Shown here in pieces: positions 8,912-18,180 of a DNA stretch of 64,000 bases. The DNA is taken from contig CAZVTM010000005.1 of the NCBI GenBank assembly GCA_964630205.1, forward strand, positions 1-64,000, given 5' to 3'. This stretch comes from UBA6016 sp964630205. Its GTDB lineage: Bacteria; Campylobacterota; Campylobacteria; Campylobacterales; UBA6016. The notes under the pieces were generated by a model. That model was not told where the DNA came from and did no database searches. It saw only the letters and a list, made by a program, of their open reading frames with translations. Within the stretch, counting starts at the first letter, position 1; every line of letters starts with the position of its first letter. A program made the position numbers and the translations under genes.

Positions 8912-10846
8912 TAAGACTCCCCTTTTTCTTTAAAGACTATTTCAAACACGGCGCCGGCATCCTCATTGCGAGCAGTTATTTCGCCGCCGTGATCCTCGAT
9001 GATGGACTTCGCTATGTTCAATCCAACACCCATCCCGCTTTGCGGTTTTGAGCTTTTGAATATATCGAATATGTGTGGCAGCATAGTGGCTTCTATACCA
9101 CCGGCATTATCTTTTATAATAACCTTGATTATATCCAATTTTTTTGAAACTTGAATATCTATGAAACGCTGTTCAAACGGGAGTTTGGACTTAACATACT
9201 CATCTAGTGCATTATTCAAAATAATAATCCAAATCTGCTCTAGTCTTTGCGGCGTAGCTACCATGGGGATATTTTCGGCATCCTTGTCAAGAGCCATATC
9301 AAAAGGCTTTCCATTTACCCTAATGTTGCATATTTGTTTTGCTTTGTTGTAAACCATCCGAAGCGAATAAATAATAGTTGTATACACGTTTACTTCGGTC
9401 TTTTCCGTCCTGCTTACGCCGGCTATCTCACGCATCGACTCGACAATGGCCGCCATACGCTTAATACCGTCCTCCATAGCTTCGCAAGCCGCCAAATAGT
9501 CATGCTTGAGGCCGCAAGCGCAATCGTTGGCTATATCCATCTTTAGTATTTCCAAGTTGCCTTTGATATATGTAAGGGGGGGTATTTATCTCATGTGTTA
9601 TGCCGGCGGCCAACTTGCCTATAGAGCTTAGCTTGATATTGTTTATCTGCTGTTGTCTCATCAGCTCAAGCTCAGTAATATCAACAAAGCTAAAAATATT
9701 GTAGTGTTTATTGACAACCATTTTATCGCTAACCGTACTCACCCTTACGGCATAGTATCTCTCTTCGCCGTCCGGCGTGCACATAGCCACTTTGCGCTGT
9801 CTTTTGTCGCCTTCCGTCAATACCTTTTTAAATCTCCGGTATCTATCTTTTCGTCCCGTGCCTACCAAATCCTCTTTTGACAAAAAGCCGTCTCTCGGCA
9901 AGAATCTATCGTATATCGCTTCGTTATTCTTGTAGAATTCACCTATATTTTCAGCCCCCAACACTTTTAGCATGGACTTGTTTACTATTTTTATCTCAAA
10001 CCTATCATCGGTAACTATAATCAGGGATTCATCGGCATTAAAGATGGACTGCAGATTTCTTTCATTCATCTCCCTAATGCCGGTAATGTCGTAAGATATC
10101 CCGATGTATTCTATGATTTCGCCGTCCGTGCCCAGTATCGGAACTATCGTATTATCTACAAAAAAACTGTCTCCGTTTTTGGCTCTATTCTCCAAAACGC
10201 TTTTCCATATCTTTTTGCCGGATATACTTTCCCATAAGGCTTTGAATACACCTTTTGGTGTTTCTGGATGCCTTATTATGTTATGAGAGTTTCCTATTGC
10301 CTCTTCTTTGGTGTAGCCGGTTGTATGTACGAATTCGTCATTAACGTATTTGATGATTCCATGAGTATCGGTAACCGTAAAAATAGCCGCCGAATCAAGC
10401 GCTTTTCTATACTCTTCAAGCAAATGCCTGTTGTCTTCTAGCGCTTTTTTGGCGCTTAAATGCTCCATAAACTCAAGAAGAATCTGCTCAAGTCTCCTCA
10501 AATCTATCGGCTTCGGAAGATACTTGTCAATCGCTATTTCAATCGCTTCCGCAAGGTTGTCTTTATCTTCTACGGCGGTAGTTAAAACTATAAACGCATC
10601 TTTGTTTAGCGTTTTTATCTCTCTACTCATCTCAAGGCCGTTCATAATAGGCATGACGACATCGGAAACTATAAAATCTGGCTTGTGTAGTTTATAAAGC
10701 TCAAGCCCCAATTTACCGTTTTCGGCCTCAATGATATTTGGAGAAAATCTATTTAAAAAAGTCTTTAAGACTTCAACGATAAATGGGCTGTCATCGACAA
10801 TTAAGATGCTAAAGTCTATGTTGCTATTTATCTTTGAGCTCGACAT
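8911..10846 (-). pseudogene. Response regulator-PAS-PAS-histidine kinase, frameshifted at the H box
   Basis: The first part has a receiver domain (Asp in FIVSDVVMPIMNG), an Aer-type PAS domain (NIIRHPETP, FVDNTIVPILG), a second PAS-like domain and the start of the kinase H box (GKLAAGITHEINTP). The frame then breaks in a run of seven G (9576-9582). Removing one G joins it to the second reading frame, giving INTPLTYIKGNLEILK and then a full ATPase domain (NNALDE, KDNAGGIEA, GMGVGLNIAKS). The intact protein would be a soluble hybrid kinase of about 645 residues. I chose ATG 10846; a GTG at 10864 is possible. As written, no active kinase is made. It may be phase-variable, decayed or a base error. 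Confidence 0.85.
9576..9582. repeat. G7 homopolymer causing the kinase frameshift
   Basis: Seven G on the plus strand (seven C in the coding sense). Six would restore the kinase frame exactly at the conserved proline of the H box. Poly-G tracts are the typical phase-variation elements of Campylobacterota, though usually longer than seven. Confidence 0.8.
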
Positions 10847-11420
10847 ACTTACCGCTTTCGTCACTATCGTCAGTTTTTATTTTTCCGGCTTCCAAAAGCT
10901 TGTCAAGCGAAACTTTTACGCTCATTTTATTGAAGTTGATCGTCAGTTCTTCCTCGTTGATAGATACCAGAGGCTGCTCTTCTTTTATTTTTTTGACAAA
11001 TTCGTCTTTGCTCATATCTACGCCGTCTTTTGGCAAAACACCGTTTTTTATATCTTCTATAAGAGGGATTACAACGTCGTTAAAAGCTTTTAAATCAAAA
11101 GGCTTTGGAACAAAATGCGAGATACCTAGCGACAAAAACGACTCCCTTACGGTATCGCTCAAATGTTCCGAAATCACTATTATTCTCAGGTTTTTAAACT
11201 TATCACCCGATTGTTTTATCTTTTTGCAAAACTCAAGACCGTTTAGATTCGGCATATTAAGATCCGTAAACAAGAGGTCGATATCCGCATTTGCATTTAA
11301 CGTAGCAAACGCTGCGTTGCCGTCCACCGACTCGTATATCTTTGTAACGGATAGTTTTTGAAGATTTGTCTTCACTATCTTTCGCATAATTTGGCTATCT
11401 TCTGCTATTAAAGCCCTCAT
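10824..11420 (-). CDS. Response regulator with short C-terminal extension
   Basis: 198 residues. Residues 1-120 form a receiver domain: AEDSQIMR near the start, phosphoacceptor in LLFTDLNMPNLNG near residue 54, Lys in FVPKPF near 105. The remaining 75 residues are charged, contain INEEELTINFNKMSVKVSLDKLL, and match no output domain I know. It overlaps the end of the EAL gene by 1 nt and the start of the hybrid kinase gene by about 20 nt, so it is translated within the signalling operon. Confidence 0.85.
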   Translation of the reverse strand: MRALIAEDSQIMRKIVKTNLQKLSVTKIYESVDGNAAFATLNANADIDLLFTDLNMPNLNGLEFCKKIKQSGDKFKNLRIIVISEHLSDTVRESFLSLGISHFVPKPFDLKAFNDVVIPLIEDIKNGVLPKDGVDMSKDEFVKKIKEEQPLVSINEEELTINFNKMSVKVSLDKLLEAGKIKTDDSDESGKYVELKDK

Positions 11421-12712
11421 TAATCAAATGCCTCATCATGTATTATTTCTGGTTTAGGGTTTGGAATCCCTATGTAATATCCTTGCGAATAGTCTATCCC
11501 CATATCCCTAATAATACTTTGAATTTCTTTTGAGTGCACAAATTCGGCAGCCGTCATGCCGCCGATACTTTTTGCAAAACTGATTATGCTACGAACTATC
11601 TTTTGGCTAGTCTCGCACTTGTCAAGATTTTTTATGAAACTGCCGTCTATCTTGATCAAATCAACCTCTAATTCAAGCAGTCTTCTAAAGTTAGAGTGTT
11701 CAGTGCCAAAATCGTCAACCGATAGCTTGCATCCCATTCTTTTTATCTCTTTTAACGTCTCGAGTGAATTATTGGCAACGTCGGTGCTAATACCCTCCAA
11801 AAGCTCAAAATAAACCCTGTAAGGCTCAATATTGTTTGACGCTAGTTTCTTCTCCAAAAAGTTTATAAAGTTCTTATCGAGTAGATCTTGCTCCGTTATA
11901 TTGACAGAAAACGCATAGCTATTTTTCGAAAACTCCCTAAATGATTCCGATATCATTATTTTTGTCACGGAGCTTAGCATGCCCCCTTCTCTCGCAGCAT
12001 CCAGAAAATCCATAGGCAAAACTATATTTCCTTCATGGCGCAATCTAATAAGCGACTCGAATTTATCTATTTTCCCCGTATTGTTATTTAAAAGAGGCTG
12101 GAAAAAAGGTGTCAAATGCCCGTCCGTCAGAGCTTCTTTGAGCTTTGTCTGCCAATAAAAAATTTTTTGTATCTTTTTTTCAAGCTCATTTTCGCTGTCG
12201 TAAACCGTATAGTTTTTCTTGGATATTCTAGCTTCCATTAGCGCTATAGACGCATGCTTTAGAAGATTATCGCCGCTGCCGGCCGATATGCCTACCGTAA
12301 CGGCTATTTTAAGGTCTATCCCGCCTATATCGATACTGGCAAACGATAAGTAGCCGTCTAGCTGCTCGGCAAACTTCCGGGCCGTATCGACGTCAGAATT
12401 CGGGAAAAGTATCGCAAATTCATCGCCGTAACACCGATATATGACCGCACCGATTGGTATATTTTTTTTCAAAACATTGCAAAAACCATTTAGCAAAGTA
12501 TCGCCGGCGTCTATTCCGTATGTGTTATTCACGGTCGAAAAGCCGTCAATATTGGCCAAAGCCATCGCATATTCACCGCCTTCTCCAAGATCTGATCTTA
12601 AGGCTCGTAGATTGAGAACCCCGGTCAGTTCGTCCACTTCGCAAAACGGCTTTATCTTACCGAGCAGACAACTGGTTGCCTTTAACACCTTGGATAGGCC
12701 GTATCTTTTCAT
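11420..12712 (-). CDS. GGDEF-EAL protein, probable c-di-GMP phosphodiesterase
   Basis: 430 residues. The GGDEF-like domain (about 25-165) carries RCYGDEFAIL in place of GGDEF and has no RxxD inhibition site, so cyclase activity is doubtful. The EAL domain (about 185-425) keeps the expected residues: ESL in KFESLIRL, VNITEQ, YFELLE, SVDDFGTE, IKIDGS, AAEFV and YSQGYYIG. It therefore probably cleaves cyclic di-GMP. There is no input domain or membrane helix. It lies 9 nt after the response regulator-PAS-GGDEF-EAL gene and resembles its C-terminal half, suggesting duplication. Confidence 0.85.
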   Translation of the reverse strand: MKRYGLSKVLKATSCLLGKIKPFCEVDELTGVLNLRALRSDLGEGGEYAMALANIDGFSTVNNTYGIDAGDTLLNGFCNVLKKNIPIGAVIYRCYGDEFAILFPNSDVDTARKFAEQLDGYLSFASIDIGGIDLKIAVTVGISAGSGDNLLKHASIALMEARISKKNYTVYDSENELEKKIQKIFYWQTKLKEALTDGHLTPFFQPLLNNNTGKIDKFESLIRLRHEGNIVLPMDFLDAAREGGMLSSVTKIMISESFREFSKNSYAFSVNITEQDLLDKNFINFLEKKLASNNIEPYRVYFELLEGISTDVANNSLETLKEIKRMGCKLSVDDFGTEHSNFRRLLELEVDLIKIDGSFIKNLDKCETSQKIVRSIISFAKSIGGMTAAEFVHSKEIQSIIRDMGIDYSQGYYIGIPNPKPEIIHDEAFD

Positions 12713-12721
12713 ACCTATACC

Positions 12722-14710
12722 TTAATTGCCCTCTGACAGCACATCAGGTTTACCCAAAAGATACCCCTGTGCGTAGTCGATTCCTATTTTTTTTATTTTA
12801 TCGTACACTTCTTGTGAATGAACAAATTCTGCGACACTTTGCATTCCAAGCTTCTTTGCGAAACTAACTATTGTCTCCACTATAATTTCCGAATTTGAGT
12901 TCGTATCTATGTTTCTGATTAGGCTGCCGTCTATTTTGATAATATCTACGTTTAGTTTGGCTAGATGTTCAAAATTTGAATATCCGGTACCAAAATCGTC
13001 AATAGCTATCTTGACGCCAAGCTTTTTTGCCGCACTCAAAAACTCGGACACATCGCCATAATTTTCTATCCCTTCGGACTCCAATATCTCAAATATAACG
13101 CGCCCGGACATACCGTATCCGCCAAGCATGCCCAGCACGAACGCCCTGGTATGTTCGTCAAGTATATCCTCTACCGACAAATTAACAGAAAAAGACTCTT
13201 TTCTGTTTTTGAATATCTCAAAGGCCTTCGCTATCATGGTTCTAGTAATATAAGGGTACAGTCTAGTGGCCTTGGCGACATCCAAAAACTCCATCGGAGA
13301 CAAAACTTCGCCACTTGGCTTGACTATACGCACCAAAGTTTCATATTTTTCTATTTGCCCAGTAAGGCAATTGACTATCGGCTGAAAATAAGGGACAAAC
13401 CAATCGCCGTCTATTGCCTCTCTAAGTGTTTTTGAGATAGTTATATTTTTTTCATAGTTTTTACCTATGAGCATACTCTCATCATATACGGATATTTGTT
13501 TTTTATACTTTTTGGCAAACCCCAAAGCCATATTTGCCTTCTCCAGCAAACCTTCTTTGCCGGCCGCTATCCCAGCCGTAGCGCTTGTTACGATGTCAAT
13601 ATCGCCGCACCTTATTCCGTCAAGCGTCGCCAAATGGACACCTCTCGTAATCTCGTCTACAAAATCCGATTTGCACTCTTCGCAAAAAATTCCATATTCA
13701 TCCGCCGAAAGCTTATATACCGTCAAATTATTTGATCCAAATATCTTCACAAATCTATTGGCTAGCTCGACAAGTACCATATCCCCTATAATTGAGCCGT
13801 AGTAATCGTTGAGTATCTTGAATGAATCGACATTGACAACTGCCAGACTTCCGCCGTTTCCTGCCGCCAAATCCGATGATAGCTTATACCTATTTGGAAG
13901 TCCCGTCAACGCATTCGTATAGAGCTTTTGTTTATTATTGATAAACTCGGTAATATCATGTCTAATACCAAGATATTCAATAATTTAGCCGTCAACGCCA
14001 AGAATAGGAACTATCGTCGCATCGACAAAATAGCTACTTCCGTCTTTGCGCTTATTTTCGACCACCCCTTTATATATATGCTTGCTTTGGATGGTCTCCC
14101 ACATCTCTTTAAACACGCTTTTTGGCATATTCGGATGTCTTACTATATTTTGCGATTTACCTATCAATTCGTCGATAGAATAACCGCTAATATCACAAAA
14201 AGCTTGGTTTGCGTATGTAATAATCCCTTTAGTGTCTGTTTTGGAGACGATATTGCTAGCATCAACGGCGGTTTTGTACTCCTCTAGCAGCTGATTTTTT
14301 TCGGCCAGCTCTTTTTTTATTTTTTGCTCACTGCATACGGCGTCCAAAACTTCAAAAAAACTTTTTACGTTCAAAGGTTTTAGTATAAATCTATTGACTC
14401 CGGCTTCTATGGCCTCCATCAAATATTCATGATCATTACTTGCGGTTACCAGCATAACAAAGGTTGCCGGGGCTATCTTTTTTATCTCTTTTGCCAGCTT
14501 GACGCCGTTTAACTTTGGCATTATGATATCGCTGATAACTATATCGACTCTATTGGATTCAAAAAGTCTTAAAGCATCCTCTCCGTTATCGGCGACCAAA
14601 ACATTTTCAAACTTTGCCCTTAGCATACTTGAAAAGCTGTCTCTTATTACCTCTTCGTCCTCAACGAATAAAACGACCAGCTCTCTTTCTCTAGACAGAC
14701 TGTATGCCAA
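12722..14710 (-). pseudogene. Response regulator-PAS-GGDEF-EAL protein interrupted by one in-frame stop
   Basis: One continuous frame runs from TTG 14710 (AGAGGAG six nt upstream) to 12722 and is broken only by TAA at 13985-13987. Before the stop: a receiver (Asp in IVISDIIMPKLNG) and an Aer-type PAS (NIVRHPNMP, FVDATIVPILGVDG). After it the PAS continues as IIEYLGIRHDIT. The related hybrid kinase has GEIIEYIG here, so GAA to TAA is the simplest change. The GGDEF motif is degenerate (LSADEYG). The EAL domain is intact (ETL, VNLSVED, FEILE, AIDDFGTGYS, IKIDGS, VAEFV, AQGYLLG). The whole would be a 662-codon phosphodiesterase controlled by phosphorylation. It may be split, dead or misread. Confidence 0.85.
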
Positions 14711-14806
14711 TCTCGCTCCTCTTTAAACGCTTTTTTGTTTAACAAATAATTAACTTATATAGTATCAATGTGGCGCTTAATGCGGTATCAAAAAAAGAGG
14801 ATGAGT

Positions 14807-17032
14807 TTATAGATGTATGAGCGTGGCGCCATAGCCCCCCATAGACATTGGTGCATCTTCTATGTAGGCAACCCCCTTGTGAGTCTTTAGATACTCCCTT
14901 ACCGCTGCGGCGAGTCTGCCGGTACCTATGCCGTGATATACGAGTATCTCTTCAAATCCGGCAAGCAGGGCATCCGATATAAACTTATCAAGCTCCTCCA
15001 AAGCCTCCTCTACCCTGTATCCGTGCAAATCTAGCTTTACGCCGCCGCTTTGAGGCTTTTGTACGCTAACTTTTGGGGCTTGCTTTTTCTCTTTTTTTAT
15101 CTTATCCGTTTTTTTTGCCTCTTCAAAAAACTGCTTTTTATCTACTCTTAGTTTTCTACCGTCAACAACGATAAATACATCTTTTCCGATAGACTCTATA
15201 CTTCCCTTCATCCCGCGATACGACACCGAGTCGCCTACGGCAAAACTCTCTTTTTGCCTCTCTTTCCTCTGCTCATTTATCTCTTTATATCGTTCGTTTG
15301 CTGCGTTAAGCGCTCTGTGTATCTCTGCTTGGTCGGTTTTTCTCGCCGCTTCTTTGGCTAACTCCACAGCTTCTCTATATGACTTTTCAAGGGCAAATTT
15401 TCTCTTTTGCCACTCGGCCGCCTCTCTCTCTTTTTCCTCTTCAAGTCTTAACTTTGCAAATTTGATTTTCTCTTTCTCTTTTTCTATCTCTCGAAGCTCA
15501 AGGTTTAGCCTCTCTTGAAGCAAATATCCCTTGTCTATTAACTCGGAGAGCCTTTCCTTATCGTCGCCGTATACTTTTTTTGCTTTTTCTACCATATGCC
15601 TAGGGATGCCGTATTTGACTGCCGTTTCAAATGCATAGCTTTTGCCGATAATCCCTTGCAAAAACTCATACTTAGGGAGCTCTTTTTCCTCGTCATACAG
15701 TGCCGCCGCCAGCTCTACATTATCGTTTGAGGCAAGCATTGAGGCGAGTTTTTTGTGGTGTGTCGTAACAACTATATAAAACCCTCTAGCTATCAGCTCT
15801 TCAATGACCACCTTAAACAGCGCCGCAGCCTCGTCACTATCGGTACCCAGCTCTATCTCGTCAACTCCAACGATGCCGGGCTTTGCATTTATAATCTGGC
15901 TAAACGCCCTTATCCTGCCGCTGAAGGTAGATATATTATTTTGGACGCTTTGCGGGTCGTCAAGTATCAGATTTATCGACGACAGAGACGGTACGGAGGA
16001 TTTGGCGGCATTGATGTGCATAGGTATTAGGTATTTAGCTAAAAAGCAAGCCGAAAGAATGGATTTTAAAAGCATCGTCTTGCCGCCGGCATTTACACCG
16101 GTCACGATAAGCGCTTTTTTATCAAGGGCGATACTAAAAGATTTTGCCTTTTGCTTCTCCAGGGCAGGATGATAAAAATCTTTGAGAAATATCTTTTGTC
16201 CGCCTACACTCTCCAAAAACTCATAATCACCCATTCTGGCAAAAGCAACCCTTGCCTGATAGTGGTCAAATCTATCGAATTGCTTATTAACATATTTCAA
16301 AAACGGCAATAGCTCTTCAAGTATTTTTGAGAGTTCTTTGCAAAGCTCGTATTCTAGCTCTTCAAAATGCGATATCCGTTTCTCAAGCTCATCTTTTAGC
16401 GAATCGACCGATGACGGCAGCACATAGAAAAATCCGGCAGCGCTTCTAGATATTATCTTACCGCGAAGAACGGCGTTAAACCCACCCCTAAGAAGTAATA
16501 ATTCGTCTTTTCCGAGGTAGTGAAGTTGTCTATCCACCAAGTATGGCGCAAGCTTCTCGCTGTGTAGATATTTTGAAAGTTCTCTGGTTATATTTTTTTT
16601 GGCGTTTTCAACACTCGTTTTTGCATTTTGAAGCTCGGGGCGACTCTCATGGCAAAAACCGCCGTCTTCTTCAAAAAAATCACAAAATTGAGCTGCTTTT
16701 TTTGATATATCTATACTTGAAAGCCACTCTGCCAGCACACCTTCAAATTTATATTTTTTGAGGCGGATAAAATACGATATCATAGTAGCAAAAGCGCTCA
16801 ACGACTCCTTTGTAAGAACGCCTGATTTTTGTAGTCTTGCAAGCTCATCGTCCAAATTTTTAATCGGCTTTGGAGAATCAAATTGATATTTTGAAAGTTC
16901 TTTGATAAAACGAAGATGTAAAGAGCGGTCGCCATCCATAAAAAATGGCTTCTCTCTTGCAAAAAAGGAGGAAAAAGAGCCCAAAAAAGACTCTAAGTCA
17001 AGCTTTCCTATAAGCTCATTGTTATCGGCCAA
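14807..17032 (-). CDS. mutS2: MutS2-family ATPase/endonuclease
   Basis: 741 residues: MutS core, ATPase with GVNAGGKTMLLKS (Walker A) and GVDEIELGTDSDE (Walker B), a long charged coiled coil (about 500-600), and a C-terminal Smr nuclease domain with LDLHGYRVEEA and YHGIGTG. MutS2 proteins bind branched DNA or stalled ribosomes and limit recombination. The start is a TTG. It follows cheY closely but reads as its own housekeeping gene. A C6 run near the 3' end does not break the frame. Confidence 0.93.
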   Translation of the reverse strand: MADNNELIGKLDLESFLGSFSSFFAREKPFFMDGDRSLHLRFIKELSKYQFDSPKPIKNLDDELARLQKSGVLTKESLSAFATMISYFIRLKKYKFEGVLAEWLSSIDISKKAAQFCDFFEEDGGFCHESRPELQNAKTSVENAKKNITRELSKYLHSEKLAPYLVDRQLHYLGKDELLLLRGGFNAVLRGKIISRSAAGFFYVLPSSVDSLKDELEKRISHFEELEYELCKELSKILEELLPFLKYVNKQFDRFDHYQARVAFARMGDYEFLESVGGQKIFLKDFYHPALEKQKAKSFSIALDKKALIVTGVNAGGKTMLLKSILSACFLAKYLIPMHINAAKSSVPSLSSINLILDDPQSVQNNISTFSGRIRAFSQIINAKPGIVGVDEIELGTDSDEAAALFKVVIEELIARGFYIVVTTHHKKLASMLASNDNVELAAALYDEEKELPKYEFLQGIIGKSYAFETAVKYGIPRHMVEKAKKVYGDDKERLSELIDKGYLLQERLNLELREIEKEKEKIKFAKLRLEEEKEREAAEWQKRKFALEKSYREAVELAKEAARKTDQAEIHRALNAANERYKEINEQRKERQKESFAVGDSVSYRGMKGSIESIGKDVFIVVDGRKLRVDKKQFFEEAKKTDKIKKEKKQAPKVSVQKPQSGGVKLDLHGYRVEEALEELDKFISDALLAGFEEILVYHGIGTGRLAAAVREYLKTHKGVAYIEDAPMSMGGYGATLIHL

Positions 17033-17036
17033 GATT

Positions 17037-17411
17037 TTAGTTGCTTATGCCTAAAACAGCTTCTAGTTTTTCTTTTAGAATCTGAGGCGTAAAAGGCTTT
17101 ACGATATAGTTGTTAACACCGGCTTTAAGAGCGGTAATAACTTCAATTTTACCACCTTCGGTGGTTACCATGATAATAGGCACATCGGCGTATTTCTGTT
17201 CGGCTCTCACTTTTTTTACAAGCTCTAGACCATTCATATTAGGCATATTCCAGTCTGTAATCAATACGCCAATATCTGCGTTTTGCGTCATAGTCTCCCA
17301 TGCGAGAGCGCCATCTTCAGCTTCAAGAAGATCTTTATACCCCAAGTGGTTAAGTGTATTTTTTATAATTCTTCTCATTGTCGAACTATCGTCTACCACA
17401 AGTATTTTCAT
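17037..17411 (-). CDS. cheY: Chemotaxis response regulator CheY
   Basis: A 124-residue receiver domain beginning MKILVVDDSSTMRRI. The phosphoacceptor lies in VLITDWNMPNMNG, the Thr in IMVTTEGGK and the Lys in YIVKPF. The closeness to canonical CheY suggests it is the flagellar-switch regulator. I chose the ATG at 17411, which overlaps the stop of the preceding small gene. A start 14 codons upstream would add residues without homology. Confidence 0.92.
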   Translation of the reverse strand: MKILVVDDSSTMRRIIKNTLNHLGYKDLLEAEDGALAWETMTQNADIGVLITDWNMPNMNGLELVKKVRAEQKYADVPIIMVTTEGGKIEVITALKAGVNNYIVKPFTPQILKEKLEAVLGISN

Positions 17412-17623
17412 TATTTTGAACCCTTTTTTGGTTTTATATTTATATTCGCACAATCGGCATGATCGACGATTGCTTTAGTATAACCTATCGTTTCACCGAC
17501 CTCTATACCTTTTTGAAAGACCTCTTCAAGTATAGACTGAATTCTAAATGAAGCATTAGATATGACTGTTTCATCCATATCTTCTCTTGCTTGCTTAATA
17601 AGGGTTTTCTCTTGCTTATTCAT
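17411..17623 (-). CDS. Small hypothetical protein upstream of cheY
   Basis: 70 residues, charged and mainly helical by composition (MNKQEKTLIKQ, FRIQSILEEVFQKGIEVGE), with a basic end (NIKPKKGSK). No domain recognised. Its stop overlaps the cheY start and a TATAAT on the minus strand (17672-17677) lies about 50 nt upstream, so it is the first gene of the cheY transcript. The tight coupling hints at a role near chemotaxis, but that is inference. Confidence 0.65.
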   Translation of the reverse strand: MNKQEKTLIKQAREDMDETVISNASFRIQSILEEVFQKGIEVGETIGYTKAIVDHADCANINIKPKKGSK

Positions 17624-17671
17624 TCAGCTGCGCTCCAAAAGAGTATAATTTTATGCATAAAAACTGTCGGC

Positions 17672-17677
17672 ATTATA
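17672..17677 (-). promoter_or_regulatory. -10 element for the small gene-cheY unit
   Basis: Reads TATAAT on the minus strand, with an expected leader of about 40 nt before the ATG at 17623. Confidence 0.55.
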
Positions 17678-17775
17678 TATCAATTTTGCTAAATAAAACG
17701 CCTATCTCCAGCCGCATTAAAAAATTTCATAAATGTTACAATAAATAATAAAAAAACTCAAGCAGGAATTGCATT

Positions 17776-18180
17776 ATGATACCGAAAATAGCGGTTGCTA
17801 CACTTTTTTTTACACTCTCTTTATTTGCAGAGATTAAATTCAAAAAATACGATGAGGCGATGCAAGAAGCCGCAAAAACAAACAAAATAGTTGTTGCCAC
17901 GGTAGTATCAAGCACTTGTCCTTGGTGCCGTAAATTCGAAGCCGAAACATTAAAAAGCAAAGTTATAGAAACAGCGATAAACAAAGACTTTATTTATGTA
18001 ATTTTAAATAGGGACACGGACACTATGCCGCAGCCTTTGAGCCATAGGATGATGGTGCCTAGTACTTTTTTCCTAGATAAAAAAGGAAACATAGTCAGCC
18101 AAACGGCCGTAGGTTTCAAGTATCCAAACGAATTTATGAATTATCTAACAGAAGCGCTCAAAAAAGCAAAAAAACTATAA
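17776..18180 (+). CDS. Periplasmic thioredoxin-fold protein
   Basis: 134 residues with a signal peptide (about 1-18, ending SLFAE) and a thioredoxin-like domain. The redox motif CPWC follows VVSSTCPW near residue 47, and cis-Pro lies in MMVPSTFF. It resembles SoxW/DUF255-type periplasmic thioredoxins that reduce disulfides on client proteins. A TACAAT -10 (17737-17742) and AGGA eight nt before the ATG support this start. Its 3' end overlaps the convergent corA by 6 nt. The client is unknown. Confidence 0.8.
   Translation: MIPKIAVATLFFTLSLFAEIKFKKYDEAMQEAAKTNKIVVATVVSSTCPWCRKFEAETLKSKVIETAINKDFIYVILNRDTDTMPQPLSHRMMVPSTFFLDKKGNIVSQTAVGFKYPNEFMNYLTEALKKAKKL

Noticed and set aside
9500..10846. 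Programmed ribosomal frameshifting at the G7 tract to make the full kinase
   Set aside because: No stimulatory structure or internal Shine-Dalgarno was evident, and such a mechanism is not known for hybrid kinases.
14830..14840. C6 run near the 3' end of mutS2 as a phase-variable tract
   Set aside because: The reading frame is intact through the Smr domain to a typical C terminus, and the run is too short to argue for slippage.
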